A stretch of 64,000 bases of DNA, taken from the NCBI GenBank assembly GCA_012845835.1, contig JABAKD010000025.1, forward strand, positions 8,824,338-8,888,337, read 5' to 3'. How positions within the stretch are numbered: the first letter of the stretch is position 1; every line of letters begins with the position of its first letter. The translations under genes and the position numbers were made by a program. The notes under the pieces are model-generated. The model worked only from the letters and a program-made list of their open reading frames with translations, had not been told where the DNA came from and did not search any database. Source of the DNA: Undaria pinnatifida. Its lineage: Eukaryota > Sar > Phaeophyceae > Laminariales > Alariaceae. Shown piece by piece: positions 1 through 10,324 of this stretch.

Positions 1-255
1 GACTAAGACACGCCTTCAACATAAGCCGGTCATGAAGTTTGTTCCATGTAGACTGAACCATAAACTCGGTTGGGCTGGTCGGTATTTCTTGCCGGGTTAC
101 TCACACGATGGCTAATTGTTTCTTGGTCAGTTTTCATTTGAGGTTTGTCCCCCTTGCCAACTTAAGACACACCCCGGAATTTCAAGCCAACCACATCTCG
201 AACGGGACGCTTGCAGTGCATAAAAACTTTCTGGGAGAGGGGGGGGTAGGGGGCG

Positions 256-343
256 TTAACGCCTTTACAGCTGGAAACCCGTTTTTGGGACAAATAACTT
301 GCAATTAGTATAGGAAGGGGTGTCAAGGCTCGACAGGGGTTAA
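256..343 (-). mobile_element. TTAA-ended MITE-like element, copy 1
   Basis: An 88-bp element runs from TTAACGCCTTTACAGCTGG to CGACAGGGGTTAA. Both ends are TTAA and the ends are imperfect inverted repeats. Several other copies in the window share an internal GGAAACCCGTTTTTGGGACA and the stretch around TTAGTATAGGGAGGG. Confidence 0.75.
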
Positions 344-364
344 TGACAAGAGGGGGGGAGGGGA

Positions 365-490
365 GGGGAGGGGTGCACTCATTTCATGCAGACGTAGTCA
401 TATAACCATAGACCTTCGTATGCCTACAGGGCCGGGACGGAGCACGTCAGGTTCTCACCGACCAGGCAGGCATCGCGTGGAGGAGGAGGG
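365..490 (+). repeat. Dispersed repeat shared with 54010-54130
   Basis: The stretches ACCATAGACCTTCGTATGCC and GACGGAGCACGTCAG...TCACCGACCAGGCAGGCATC have close counterparts at 54050-54123. Purine-rich G tracts flank this copy. Confidence 0.65.
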
Positions 491-604
491 GAAGGGGGGC
501 GGGGGTTGGGACCAGGAGGCGGGAGCGGGTGTAATATAAATGAGCGCCAGTAAAGCAACACCGACAGCCGTTTTATGCAGACATCAACACCGTCAGGGGG
601 TGTC

Positions 605-693
605 TTAACCCCTTTAGAACCCCGAAATCCTTCCCTGTATTAATTTCAAGTAAATTTGTCCCCCAAAAAGGTTTTCAGGAGCAAAGGCGTTAA
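605..693 (+). mobile_element. TTAA-ended MITE-like element, copy 2
   Basis: This copy runs from TTAACCCCTTTAGAACCCCG to GCAAAGGCGTTAA and is the cleanest in this orientation, 89 bp with TTAA at both ends. The copies at 256-343 and 2675-2762 are inverted relative to it. Confidence 0.8.
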
Positions 694-1659
694 CTCCCCC
701 CAAATGGCATTAGAACACTTGGAACCTGGAACGGAAAATCATCCTGCTCGGTGTTGAGTGGTTATCAAATCGAAAAGATTCCTAGCGTTCCCACCCTGCC
801 CGCGAATATTGGAAAAGGAACAATATGTCCCAGAGCAGTTAATCTTGTGCCGCAGAACCGAACGGCCCACTTGCAACGAGACTTGTGGCAATAGATTGGC
901 GCTGGGAGTGTTTTTTCATATCTGGGAGTGTTGCTTCATACGTTGGAGGCCCACGGCGGTATGGGTGCACACGGGATGACTTAGGACACACGGGGTGGAG
1001 CATGTGCGGACGCTGTAGGGCTAGCCTGCGGCAGGAGCCACGCGATACCACCAAGGCCTGACCGGGAGGCTCACGAGGCAGAATACTGACTTACGAACGA
1101 GGCTCTGGCGATATATATTCTGGCAAAATTGTGGCACCGATGTTCGTCGAAGTTTTCAGTAGCCTTCGTCGAGCCACGAGGGCAATATAACAACTTCTCG
1201 ATTTGTCCCGACGGTGTCACTTGGATGGCTAGTACCGTCTTCTGTGAGGCTAGCCTTGCGATGTATTTGCGAGTAAAGTTGTTCTTTGTGTCAGGAGCAA
1301 TCTCTAGCCACGTGACGGCGCCCCTGCCCGGGAGTCGAGCTGCACGGTCCCGTCGCAAAAGCCAGTTGAGCTATTATCTGTGCGGGTCGGTTGCCAGAAT
1401 TCACCAGCTCACATCGGACATAACCAGGTTGGAACAGGCTCGAACGGATGCGAACAGCCTCGTTCTATTCCAACCGTTCCAAAAAAGTCGAAATGAGCAG
1501 GAGACACATCATCGATAAGCTGCAGTCATGCAACCATTTCAACCTTACAGAAAATATTTCTCACAACAAAACCACTAGACTACTCTATTATGTTACTAAT
1601 GGATACCAGTCGACAGGGCATCACATAAAAACTCTTCAAAAAAAAAACACACTAGACTA

Positions 1660-2230
1660 CAGCTGTAAGATTGAATATTTCGTCGAAACTCTCCTCTGCA
1701 AGCTGCGTGTGATACTCGTGATAGCGCGTATCACTGGGTGTGCGTCCTCATTAAGGACAGAGGTCGGCGACTCCCTTTAGAACTGCAGTAGCTTGTACCA
1801 GGGTCAACAGGGTTGTGTTAACCAATCTGTGCACGGAAACTATAAAACCCGTTCTAGAGGGGGATAAAATCTGAACGGCCGTGGAATGCCCCAGCATATC
1901 ATGTATATCCTGTAGTTACTTAGTAGTAGTATGACCGGTGAGGCGGCTCGGGTAAAGGGGGGAGATATCGCATAAATGAATAGGAGCTTACTGCACGCGC
2001 AATGCTAGTAGGCGATAGTGAGGGCGCCGTTGATTAATAACGGATACCAGCCGACAGGGCATCACATATATTATAAAATTACAAATACATTCCAGCTGTG
2101 AGATCGAAGATTTTGTCGAAACTCATCGTTGCAAGCTGTGTGTGGTACTCCGATCGCGCGTATTACTGGGTGTGTGTCCCCGTTAAGGATATAGGTCGGC
2201 GACCCCCCTTGCAACTACAAGTAGTGTAGC
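1660..2230 (+). repeat. CAGCTGTGAG repeat family, two head-to-tail partial copies
   Basis: Copies begin near 1663 and 2091 with CAGCTGTRAGATYGAAKATTTYGTCGAAACTC, then GCAAGCTGYGTGTGRTACTC and GTCGGCGACTCCCYTT. The first copy continues to about 2040 with the downstream part of the element. No TSD could be fixed. Confidence 0.8.
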
Positions 2231-2539
2231 TTTTTTTTTTTTTTTTTGTGCACACTTCTACTTTCCAGCTTCTGGACAAGCCATGGTCACAGGTGTCGTC
2301 CTTTCTCCCCCCCCGGTTCTTGCCTTCAATCTTCATCGGGCATAGGGTGCAGCAATTTCTCGTCGATATATCATCGAGTGTTGCTAACTCACGCTCTCGC
2401 GCTTTCCGCAAGTCAGTTTGTGCACAAGAAAAAGTTCCCACGAATTTATACGAGTATGCACTCGGGGGGGCTCGAACTCACGAAACTGACCTATACCAGG
2501 CTCGAGGATAACCTGATACGCCTCCGGGGCGGCCGGTCA
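2231..2539 (-). mobile_element. tRNA-derived SINE, family 1, copy a
   Basis: On the minus strand the element opens with GCCCCGGAGGCGTATCAGGT and carries a polymerase III B-box-like GTGAGTTCGAGCCCCCCCG. It then has a conserved body with GAAAGCGCGAGAGCGTGAGT and ends in AGAAGCTGGAAAGTAG plus an A run (T run at 2231-2247). Six copies in this window share this layout. Confidence 0.85.
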
Positions 2540-2674
2540 CTATATATATATATACATATGTGTATACAGTACCTGGTATGTGATAATATTTGTGATTTAG
2601 TACAGGCGCCACAAGGCGTGACAAGCCGATTGGACCGCTTCTAAGTCCCTGTTCTCTTAAAATTTTGAAGGCTC

Positions 2675-2762
2675 TTACCGCCTTTAGAATTGGAAACCCT
2701 TTTTCGGGGACAAACTGCTTGGAATTAGTATAGGGAGGGGTTTCCGGTCGTAAAGGCGTTAC
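2675..2762 (-). mobile_element. TTAA-type MITE-like element, copy 3 (TTAC flanks)
   Basis: The copy begins TTACCGCCTTTAGAATTGG and ends TAAAGGCGTTAC. Both outer tetramers read TTAC rather than TTAA, consistent with a related target site or paired mutation. Confidence 0.65.
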
Positions 2763-2989
2763 ATCGGGCGCTCCAGTTTAGTGCCAACTCGTCAAAAGAG
2801 AGCCACCAAAGCACACAACGAAAAAAAAAGAAAATTATGGCACGCATCACGAGTTGACTCCCGCAAAGTGGCTTCCGTCGAAGCGAGCCACTAAAAACAC
2901 CGACAAAACACAGAACTCTACATGTAGTCGAACCCTTCTCTTCGAAAACATACCTCGAATAACATAATAATACTAACAAAAAAAAAAAA

Positions 2990-3310
2990 CACTCTAGCTG
3001 TGAGGTCCAAAATTTCGTCGAAACTAATCTTTGCAAGCTGTGTGTGATACTCCGATCGCGCGTATTACTGGGCGTGTCCTCATTAAGGCTACAAGGTCGG
3101 CGACTCTCCTTACAACTACAGTGTAGCTTGAACCAGGGTCAACAGGGTGATGTTAATCAATCTGTGCGCGGAAACTATAAAACCCACTTCGCATGACATA
3201 CTATGTATTGTCAAACTACTGCTGTTCTCCGTATACTTCGATAAACAGGGTGATGTTGATCAATCCGTGGGCGGAAGCTACAAAACCCACTTCGCATGGC
3301 ATAACATGCA
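2990..3310 (+). repeat. CAGCTGTGAG-type repeat, copy with internal duplication
   Basis: It starts CTAGCTGTGAGGTCCAAAAT and keeps the GCAAGCTGTGTGTGATACTC core. The end part GGTGATGTTAATCAATCTGT through CTTCGCATGACATA is duplicated at about 3148-3204 and 3250-3306. Confidence 0.75.
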
Positions 3311-3439
3311 TTGCCAAAACTACTGTTCTCTGCACATTCGAAGCACGTTCAGACGAGAGTATTACATTCGAATCATGTTCATACGAGAGAGTATTACAGT
3401 AGTACCCGTATATGACAGTATATAACACCCCCCCTGGGG

Positions 3440-3600
3440 TTTGCATCACACCTCCCCTGAGATGAAATGCTGAGCCGGTTTCCTCCGAAACCAGCGCGGC
3501 ACGAACATCAACCGTGGCGGCTTTGGGAGGATGACGTCCAGATCTTTCCATAGACGTGGGTGTGCTATACACCGTCATTTACGGTATTACAGTAGGCCCA
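3440..3600 (+). repeat. Dispersed repeat with CTGAGCCGGTTTCCTCCGAA
   Basis: CTGAGCCGGTTTCCTCCGAA, GCACGAACATCAACCGTGGC and GGATGACGTCCAGATCTTTC match in reverse at 13100-13230. Partial relatives lie at 4835-4920, 7960-8095 and 8735-8840. Confidence 0.7.
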
Positions 3601-3718
3601 ACAGGTACCAGTTGCCAGTAGGTTCGAGCGATTACAAGCCCCTTCGGGGCCCATGCGACGCGCGCTACGATAGAGGCAAGACTTTTTCGGCCACATGGTT
3701 CCAGAAAAACGGAACACC

Positions 3719-3808
3719 CCAACCCCGGTAGAGCCCCATTTTCCCTCCCCATACTAACTTCAAGTAAATTTGTGCCCCAAAAGCGTTTCCAGTAGCGAAG
3801 GCGTTATA
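3719..3808 (+). mobile_element. TTAA-type MITE-like element, copy 4
   Basis: It reads AACCCCGGTAGAGCCCC at the start and AGTAGCGAAGGCGTTATAAC at the end, with the shared middle ACTAACTTCAAGTAAATTTG. The left TTAA is lost. Confidence 0.65.
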
Positions 3809-4255
3809 ACCCCAAATTGTCCGAATTTCCTCCTCTTTGGTTAATCATTTCCGCTGAATACTTAGGCTATAGGAATACTGTTAATCGGGTGCGACTTTCT
3901 GTTTTTCCCCACAAATGAATCGTTAGGGGAAGAGGTATACAGAACAGGTTCTCGAGTGAGAGAGCCCCATAAAATAGAGTGAGCACGCACCTCTATCGTC
4001 TATCGAACATGTGTCATGTGCAGCGATAAACCAAAGCATAGCCGCCTCCCTACCACGGTACGAGCACGCAACACGCGCAGTGCAAGCTGGGCGCGCAAGC
4101 GTGTCCGACTGGAAAATCGTCGTGAGCCATTAACAAATCTATCAGCCCGGGTTGTTTCGTGTGAAGGATGCTGTTGCAATATCCTCCTTTGGATTCGCCC
4201 ATTTCCCCCTCTGAAGCTCCAAAGGGGATAACTCAACCCTTGCACACATCACACA

Positions 4256-4443
4256 GTAGTACCCCCCCCCCCCCAACATTGGCGGTCTGAGAAAATGCGG
4301 TATCCCGATAAAGGGCGGCCACGCTTGGCGCCGCTGGGGAATTTTACTCACAACCTGAAATTAACAAATTAACAAGGCGGCTTCCCCCCAAAAGGCGGTC
4401 ATATTGCTCTGGCGCACCCACGTCTTACTGGGGGACCCACCCC
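4256..4443. mobile_element. Diverged copy of the 25272-25432 element
   Basis: It shares GGCGGTCTGAGAAAATGCGG, CGCTTGGCGCCGCTGGGGAA and AAAAGGCGGTCATATTGCTC...GGCGCACC with the other copy. The left end is a poly-C run. Confidence 0.6.
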
Positions 4444-4984
4444 TCCTGTACCTGGTACCCGGTATGGTAAGTGCTACCCTGCAAAAAGGTATCCAACTCA
4501 AACTCCAACAAATCTGTTCCCAAAACGGGGGTACGGTACATCCTATTAATAGTACCAACCGGAAAAAAAAGTGATTAAAAGTTTGTTGTGTTCTACCTCG
4601 TAACTGATCCAGGTCAGAGTATGACGGAGGACTCTACTAATCAGGAGGTACGACTAAGACAAAAACCCCTGCATATTCCCCCATTTTTCCAACCAATTTT
4701 GGTCTCGATTACATTCCCCCTGCCATAGCTCAATAGCTTGCCGATATCACATTAGCCTCGTTGCCACGAACCAGCCAATAACATAACAAGCAGGCTAACC
4801 GCGCATACAACAGCGCAAAAAAACACGTTCCCTGGAACGAACTCTTGAGCCGAGTTCCTCCACAAGGGCGGCACGCAACGAAACATCGTGGCTTGTCATA
4901 GCGACATCTGTTCATCGACCCATCACACTACGATGAGCTCTGCATACTTCGAGTAGCCAGCAGCGATTGTGCGTTGTTCACATT

Positions 4985-5345
4985 CACTGGTCTTTCCACC
5001 CAACTATTTTGACACACCCAGCATTAACCAGTGTGCGTGCCGACGCCTCCTCCTGGGGAAATACGCTGTGGGGGCACAAGCTACAAAACAGAGATACACA
5101 TCGCAAATACATTACGGTCATTTGGCCAAGCAACGCCAGACGCAATGAATACGACAGCGGGACATACAGCAAGCCAGTACACCAGACGAATTGCAAGAAA
5201 GAAAATAAGAAAAACAACCGGCACCGCTACATTACGGTTATTTGGCCAAGCAACGTCAAACGCAATGAATACGACAGCGGGACATGAAGCAAGCCAGTAC
5301 ACCAGACGGATTGCAAGAAAATAAGAAAAACAACCGACACCGCAG
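4985..5345 (+). repeat. Dispersed repeat related to the 170-bp satellite, with internal tandem copy
   Basis: It contains TTCACTGGTCTTTCCACCCA, ACCAGTGTGCGTGCCGACGC and ACGCTGTGGGGGCACAAGCT. A ~90-bp segment from CATTACGGTCATTTGGCCAA is repeated once (5110 and 5230). Related minus-strand copies lie at 8120-8460 and 9690-10160, and plus-strand ones at 40790-41090. Confidence 0.7.
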
Positions 5346-5527
5346 TCTCTTCAGGCACGATGCCAGACGCCAGAAGGTTCGAGGGACCAGAAACTTAGAC
5401 TTCTGCTGTGTTCTATATGATATCATATCACCCTCGAGGATGCGGCACTCGATTGCACACCCCCTGATCGTTGATTGGTCGATTAACAACTCGCCGATCC
5501 TGATTGGGTCCCATTTACACCTCGGAC

Positions 5528-5730
5528 AGATCACGATCTAGACGATCTAGATGATCTAGATCATTGATCTAGATGATCTGTATGATCTATCTAGATGATC
5601 TAGATGATCAATTAAAAAGGGTTGGGGGTATGAAATAGATCATCTAGATCATACAGATCACACGGATCACATAGATCATCTAGATCATACATATAATCTA
5701 GATCATCTAGATCATCTAAATCGTCTAGAT
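5528..5730. repeat. GATC/CTAG-rich palindromic array 1
   Basis: Successive 9-13 bp units such as GATCTAGAT, GATGATCTAGATCAT and CATACAGATCAC fill the region. The array is followed by a conserved block TCCTGTATCTGCCGTTG...ACAGATCCAACCCAG (5730-5790) and the short CAGCTGTGAG repeat. Confidence 0.9.
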
Positions 5731-5879
5731 CCTGTATCTGCCGTTGTACTGTGTTGCGCAGGATCTGCGCAGTACAGATCCAACCCAGCAAGAACGTGCT
5801 AATACTAGCTCATTCAGATGATCTCGCGCTCACCAGGCAACATGATCTATAGGTCACGCGGATCATATTACATATAAAA

Positions 5880-5965
5880 TTATTCTAAATACGTCAGCTG
5901 TCAGCTGTGAGTTCGACAAATTTAGGGTCGATACTCAATTTTGCAAGCTGCGTGATACACCGGCC
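5880..5965 (+). repeat. Short variant of the CAGCTGTGAG repeat; dispersed relatives
   Basis: GTCAGCTGTGAGTTCGACAA, then TTAGGGTCGATACTC and GCAAGCTGCGTGATACACCG. Similar short copies lie at 9003-9062, 9585-9658, 24885-24950 and 44125-44200 on the plus strand, and at about 13650-13710 and 26965-27030 on the minus strand. A weaker one is at 58095-58140. Confidence 0.75.
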
Positions 5966-7960
5966 GCTAGTTTTTACAGAGGTATTATCCTTTGAATGTA
6001 TATTACTATTACTATGGATGCTGCCAGGGTGAATATAACAAAAACTTTTCAAAAATAATGCTAAAGGTGGCTATGATCTTACACGTACTTCACCCCGAGA
6101 TTATTTTGACCAGCAGACATGTATCTGCGCGGAAATACATACATCATGAGTAGGGTTATCATCTGTGGGACGAGTGTACTGTTAATAAGTACATCGTAGA
6201 ATATTTGTACTCGTAAGGTGTTGTTAATCCCAAATTGCTGTAGTAAAGCTGTGAGTTGGAACGACGTAAGTCACCGACTATATATTAGTCGTGCTTATAG
6301 TCGTTTCCGGGGGTGCCGACTATCCGACTTACTGAGTTTCCATAGTCTTGGGAAGGCTTACTGAACGCAGAATACGTAGAGCTTCTCTCCGTCAATCGCC
6401 GCGGACATTGACAAGTGGCTCTTCAACGGTCGCAGCCTTCTGTTCTTGGATTGGATGCCGTACAGCTAAAGCCCGCACTTGAGATGGTTCAGTGTAAGGA
6501 AATTGAGGTTCGGTTGCAAATATAAATCCGATGTAAGAAATGCGGCTCAAACTGTCCAACCGACTCGCCCACTCAAGCCACCTAGTCGGCTGTGCCGCCT
6601 AGAGATTTAGTTATTAGTCGTTCAATCCTGCCGACTCACAGTCCTACAAATTAGACAATTCAATGCGTTCGGCATGGCATGGCCAAATCACCTGAATGTG
6701 CAATGCGTATCTCTGTTTGGAGTTTGTAACCGCAGAGCTCGCCTTTGAAGTAGGAGGCATCGGCACGGACACGGCTTGTGCTAGATGCACATTAGATGGG
6801 CGGCATCAGTTTGATGTGAAAAACACATACATTGCTATAATCTGCCTCGCGGTTCGTACAGACTTCCACTCCTAAGGCTTTTTTCCACTCAAGAGTTATC
6901 GGAGCGCGTCTTCGTGACCGCGGACCATATCATCGCTATGAGTCAACCCTTGTGGGGCTTCAGAGGGAACAAACACTACTAAATTGACGATTACAGCATC
7001 TTTCAAACGATTCAACCCGGGCTGCTAACCAACATAAGCTGACATGCAAGCACCTGTAAGACACGCGCACAGCTTGCACTACCGTGTGCCGCATGCTCGC
7101 ACCATGATAAGAACGCGCCTATACTTTGTTTCGTCACTGTACAAGGGCCCCAAGAGGATTCACGAGAGAGAAACAACAGCAGCACCCGTACAGGCTAAGC
7201 TAAAAACTCGTCGGGGCTGGTCGGTGTTTGCTTGCCGGGTTACTAGCGCGGTGGCCAACTGTCTGTTATCAGCTTATACCATAGTTCTGTCCCCCTTAGC
7301 AGCTTGCACCACTCCCCCGATCGCTTCCATGAGGGAGACCTCGAATGCAACCCGGAAGATAACGCACCCTATGGACTTAATTCCGAGCCTATTTTTGCCA
7401 AACCAAGAACCGCACACCCAACGAAACGTCCATATAGAGACAAAACAAAGCATACGAGTCATCCCGGGGAGGGGGGGGTACTCTTGGGGCCAAACGTTTT
7501 TGACCGGTTGAGCTAAAATAATACTTCGGAGTAAGTGTTAAACTATCGATTGGTACGACAAGTTTACGAGCATACTTGCTTTAGGACTCGCGCACAGGGG
7601 GATGGATGTTGGTCGCGTTGCGCGAACGAATGCCTTCCAGGTTATGCTTCGGGTGAGATGTCGAGCTCCTCCTCGTGCTAGGAGCTCAGAAAATTCTTAG
7701 AATCTGCGGCACCGCGAGCCTGGGATGACTCAAAAACTCGTTTCTATCATGGTGCGAGCATACAGCACACGGGCAGCGCAAGCTATGCGCGTGTCTCAAG
7801 AGGCACTACTTGCATTGGAGGTCGATCGTAAAATCGCCGTCAGCTAATCTAGCAGCCCGGGTCGCTTCGTGGGAAGGATGCCGCAATCGTCAGTTTTGCT
7901 CGTCATTTTTTGCCTCTCACTCCCCTAAACGGGTAAAATACTTGGTAAAAATACACACCT
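5966..7960. other. Interval without supported gene (5.97-7.96 kb)
   Basis: Apart from the AGTCG-palindrome repeat at 6240-6665 and a satellite-like scrap around 6660-6850 (ATCGGCACGGACACGGCTTG), I see no repeat structure or coding evidence. A 155-codon frame at 7044-7511 has no recognisable content. Confidence 0.6.
6240..6665 (+). repeat. Dispersed repeat rich in AGTCG/CGACT palindromes
   Basis: Stretches such as TTAGTCGTGCTTATAGTCGT, GTGCCGACTATCCGACTTAC and TAGTTATTAGTCGTTCAATC match the interior of the 56486-57069 element. No coding signal is visible. Confidence 0.6.
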
Positions 7961-8119
7961 TGGACTGAATTCTGAGCCGATTTGCTGTAAAACATTTTTG
8001 GGGCAAACACACAGCCAAAACGTGGAATTCGGAAACATTTCGTTTTGACATGTTCAGATCTTCCCATAAAGCATTTCGTCGAGAAGTTTCCACCGCTTAT
8101 TATTCTTTTCATGTTTTTC

Positions 8120-8460
8120 TTGTCAACACAGCCTGGTGTGCTTGCTTTGCTGGCTTGCACATGTTCTGTCCTCCTCCTGTTCGTTGCGATTTGCACTGCC
8201 TACGGCCAAATCACCTGTGCTGCATATGCAGTCCGTATCTGTCTTGTTTGTGGCCACAGAGCTCGTCTCTCTTGGAGGACCATAACAATCAGAGCCCACA
8301 GTGTGCACAAAAACATATATTTTCCCTGTTTCCCCTGCCCGTATTTGGACCTGGTTACAGTTGCGTTCTGCCTTAATACGAGGCATCGGCACGGACACTG
8401 GCTGTGCTGGGGGTAAATGGGTGGAAACATCAGTGTAATGTGAAGACCACACCACACAGC
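8120..8460 (-). repeat. Dispersed relative of the 170-bp satellite
   Basis: The plus strand has GTTTGTGGCCACAGAGCTCG, AGGCATCGGCACGGACACTG and GGGTGGAAACATCAGTGTAA, the reverse complement of the 4985 and 40790 copies. Long minus-strand open frames here arise from repeats. Confidence 0.65.
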
Positions 8461-8479
8461 ATAACACACTCCCAGTCGT

Positions 8480-8730
8480 TCTACGGTAGTCCCCCGCGCT
8501 TTTCTTCAATGAAATCGCCGGTTTTGGAACCCGCTCCCGGCCGCATCTCTCGGAATACAGCGCCCCTTGCCACCCCGACGCCATACTTCGATGATGTCCT
8601 TTGCAAACAACAAAATATGGGAAGATCTTTCGTTCAAAGAATCTTTCCTTGCGTCGAGCAGCCACGAAACGTTCGTTAAACAAAATCGCTGGGTTTTTTT
8701 GGGGGGGGGCTATCGTAGAATCAGTTCCCC
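8480..8730 (+). repeat. Dispersed ~210-bp repeat with GGTTTTGAAACC-type hairpin, copy 1
   Basis: GCCGGTTTTGGAACCCGCTC, CATACTTCGATGATGTCCTT, CGAGCAGCCACGAAACGTTC and GGGGGGCTATCGTAGAATCA mark it. Copies 2 (30400-30640, minus) and 3 (55560-55805, plus) share all four. Confidence 0.8.
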
Positions 8731-9267
8731 CCGAAATGAATTCTGAGCCGAATTCTACAAAATAAGGAGGGCACAAACAACCGAGACGGTGGCTTTCCGA
8801 AGCATAGAAATCTTTAGTAGAAATAAGACGCATCGCACGGCGTTTACGTTCACTTTTTCCCCACTGAGTCATTCCACAGTAAGGGGGGCGAAAATTTTAG
8901 GCCAAACGCTTCTCAACAAACATGTTTCTGACCGGCTGATTGGTTGACCTCCTAAAGGATGTGGAGGTATCGGCTCGCCAGATACGTCTCCGAGCATATT
9001 TAATAAAATTATTGTAACGACGTCAGCTGTGAGTTCGACGACTTAGGGTCGAGTATACTTGTTCTATTTAACAGGGCTACTGCTGTAGCGCATACAAGAG
9101 TGTTGGTCGGGTTGCGCGAACGAACGCCTCCGAAGTCATGGTTCGGGTACAGTTGACAGAGCTCACCCAACAAGTTGGCCGCCCTGATCTTTGGGGCGGT
9201 GGGCTGTTCGCGTTTGCGAGCAGAAAGCACTTCCTGGTCGGGTAGAGGTACGGGTGTAGACCCAACC

Positions 9268-9304
9268 CACCCCCTAGCCCTAACCCTAGCCCTGACCCCA
9301 ACCA
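9268..9304 (-). repeat. Degenerate telomere-like tract
   Basis: CCCTAGCCCTAACCCTAGCC then CTGACCCCAACC is a short interrupted CCCTAA/CCCTAG run. Confidence 0.7.
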
Positions 9305-9689
9305 GGACCGACAACGGGCCAGAAATGGGCGAGAAACGCGGCTGCGTCGCTTTTGGAAATGTATTTATTATTCCGATCTGCGGACCACCACATAGCCCTC
9401 GGCCAATGATAGAGCGTAAAAACTACCCTTCACAAGATCCGGGCGGCCACATTGTTAGGAGCTTAGAAATTTCTTAGAATCTGCTGCACCCCTGCCGTGG
9501 GATTACTCGCCTATCGAGAAAATAACCAAGGAATTACTCCCAGGGGGCTTGCCATGTCGCCTGGGAAACGGTACGTAGCGTGCCAATTTTATAAAATTAC
9601 GTCAGCTGTGAGTTCAACGAATTTAGGGTCGATACTCATCTATGCAAGCTGCGTTGTTGGTACTTGAAATATACTATGTGGGTGGGTTT

Positions 9690-10160
9690 TTATACAAGCC
9701 AGTATGATGCACGGGGCTTTGCCGGCGGCCGGCGGTTTGCGTGTGATGCCCACACTGAAAAGCTGGGTGTGCTGGGTGTAGATGGGTGGCAATGTCAGTT
9801 TGACGTGAACACACACAACGTGGCACCTTTTATCATAGGGGAACAAGTTGAAAAAAAATGACGATCTGATATAGCACCGACTTTTTTTTTTTTTCCTGTC
9901 CTGTTCGTTGTTCTTGCTGATAATCTGGTGTACTGGCTTGAACACATGCTGCCCTCATGCTCATTGCGGTTGGCAGTGCACGGTAAAATCAAACTACCTT
10001 GCTGTATTAGCTACATGTATCTCCAGCTCGTAGCTCGTTACCACAGAGCTCGTCTCCCTGGAAAGAATCGGCACGGACACTGGTTGAGCTGGACGTAAAT
10101 GAGTGGAAACACCAGTTTAATGGACACACATACGAATCAGCGGCGGCCGCTGGGGCAGGA
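9690..10160 (-). repeat. Two further dispersed relatives of the 170-bp satellite
   Basis: GGTGTAGATGGGTGGCAATG followed by TCAGTTTGACGTGAACACAC at 9775 and GGCACGGACACTGGTTGAGC at 10069 mark two minus-strand copies, directly left of the satellite. Confidence 0.65.
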
Positions 10161-10324
10161 AGTGTGTCCGCATCGCAACGAAAGGAATTATGGCAAGCGC
10201 GCGTCACGATGGTATTATTACATTGTGTTTTATATTACATTGTGTTGTGTGTCGTCTTCACGTTAAACTGATATTTCCACCCATTTGCATCCATCACAGC
10301 CATAACAGCCATAACCGTGCTGGT

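Noticed and set aside
8123-8872. 249-residue minus-strand open frame
   Set aside because: It crosses two unrelated dispersed repeats whose other copies are not open in the same frame, and it shows no recognisable domain.
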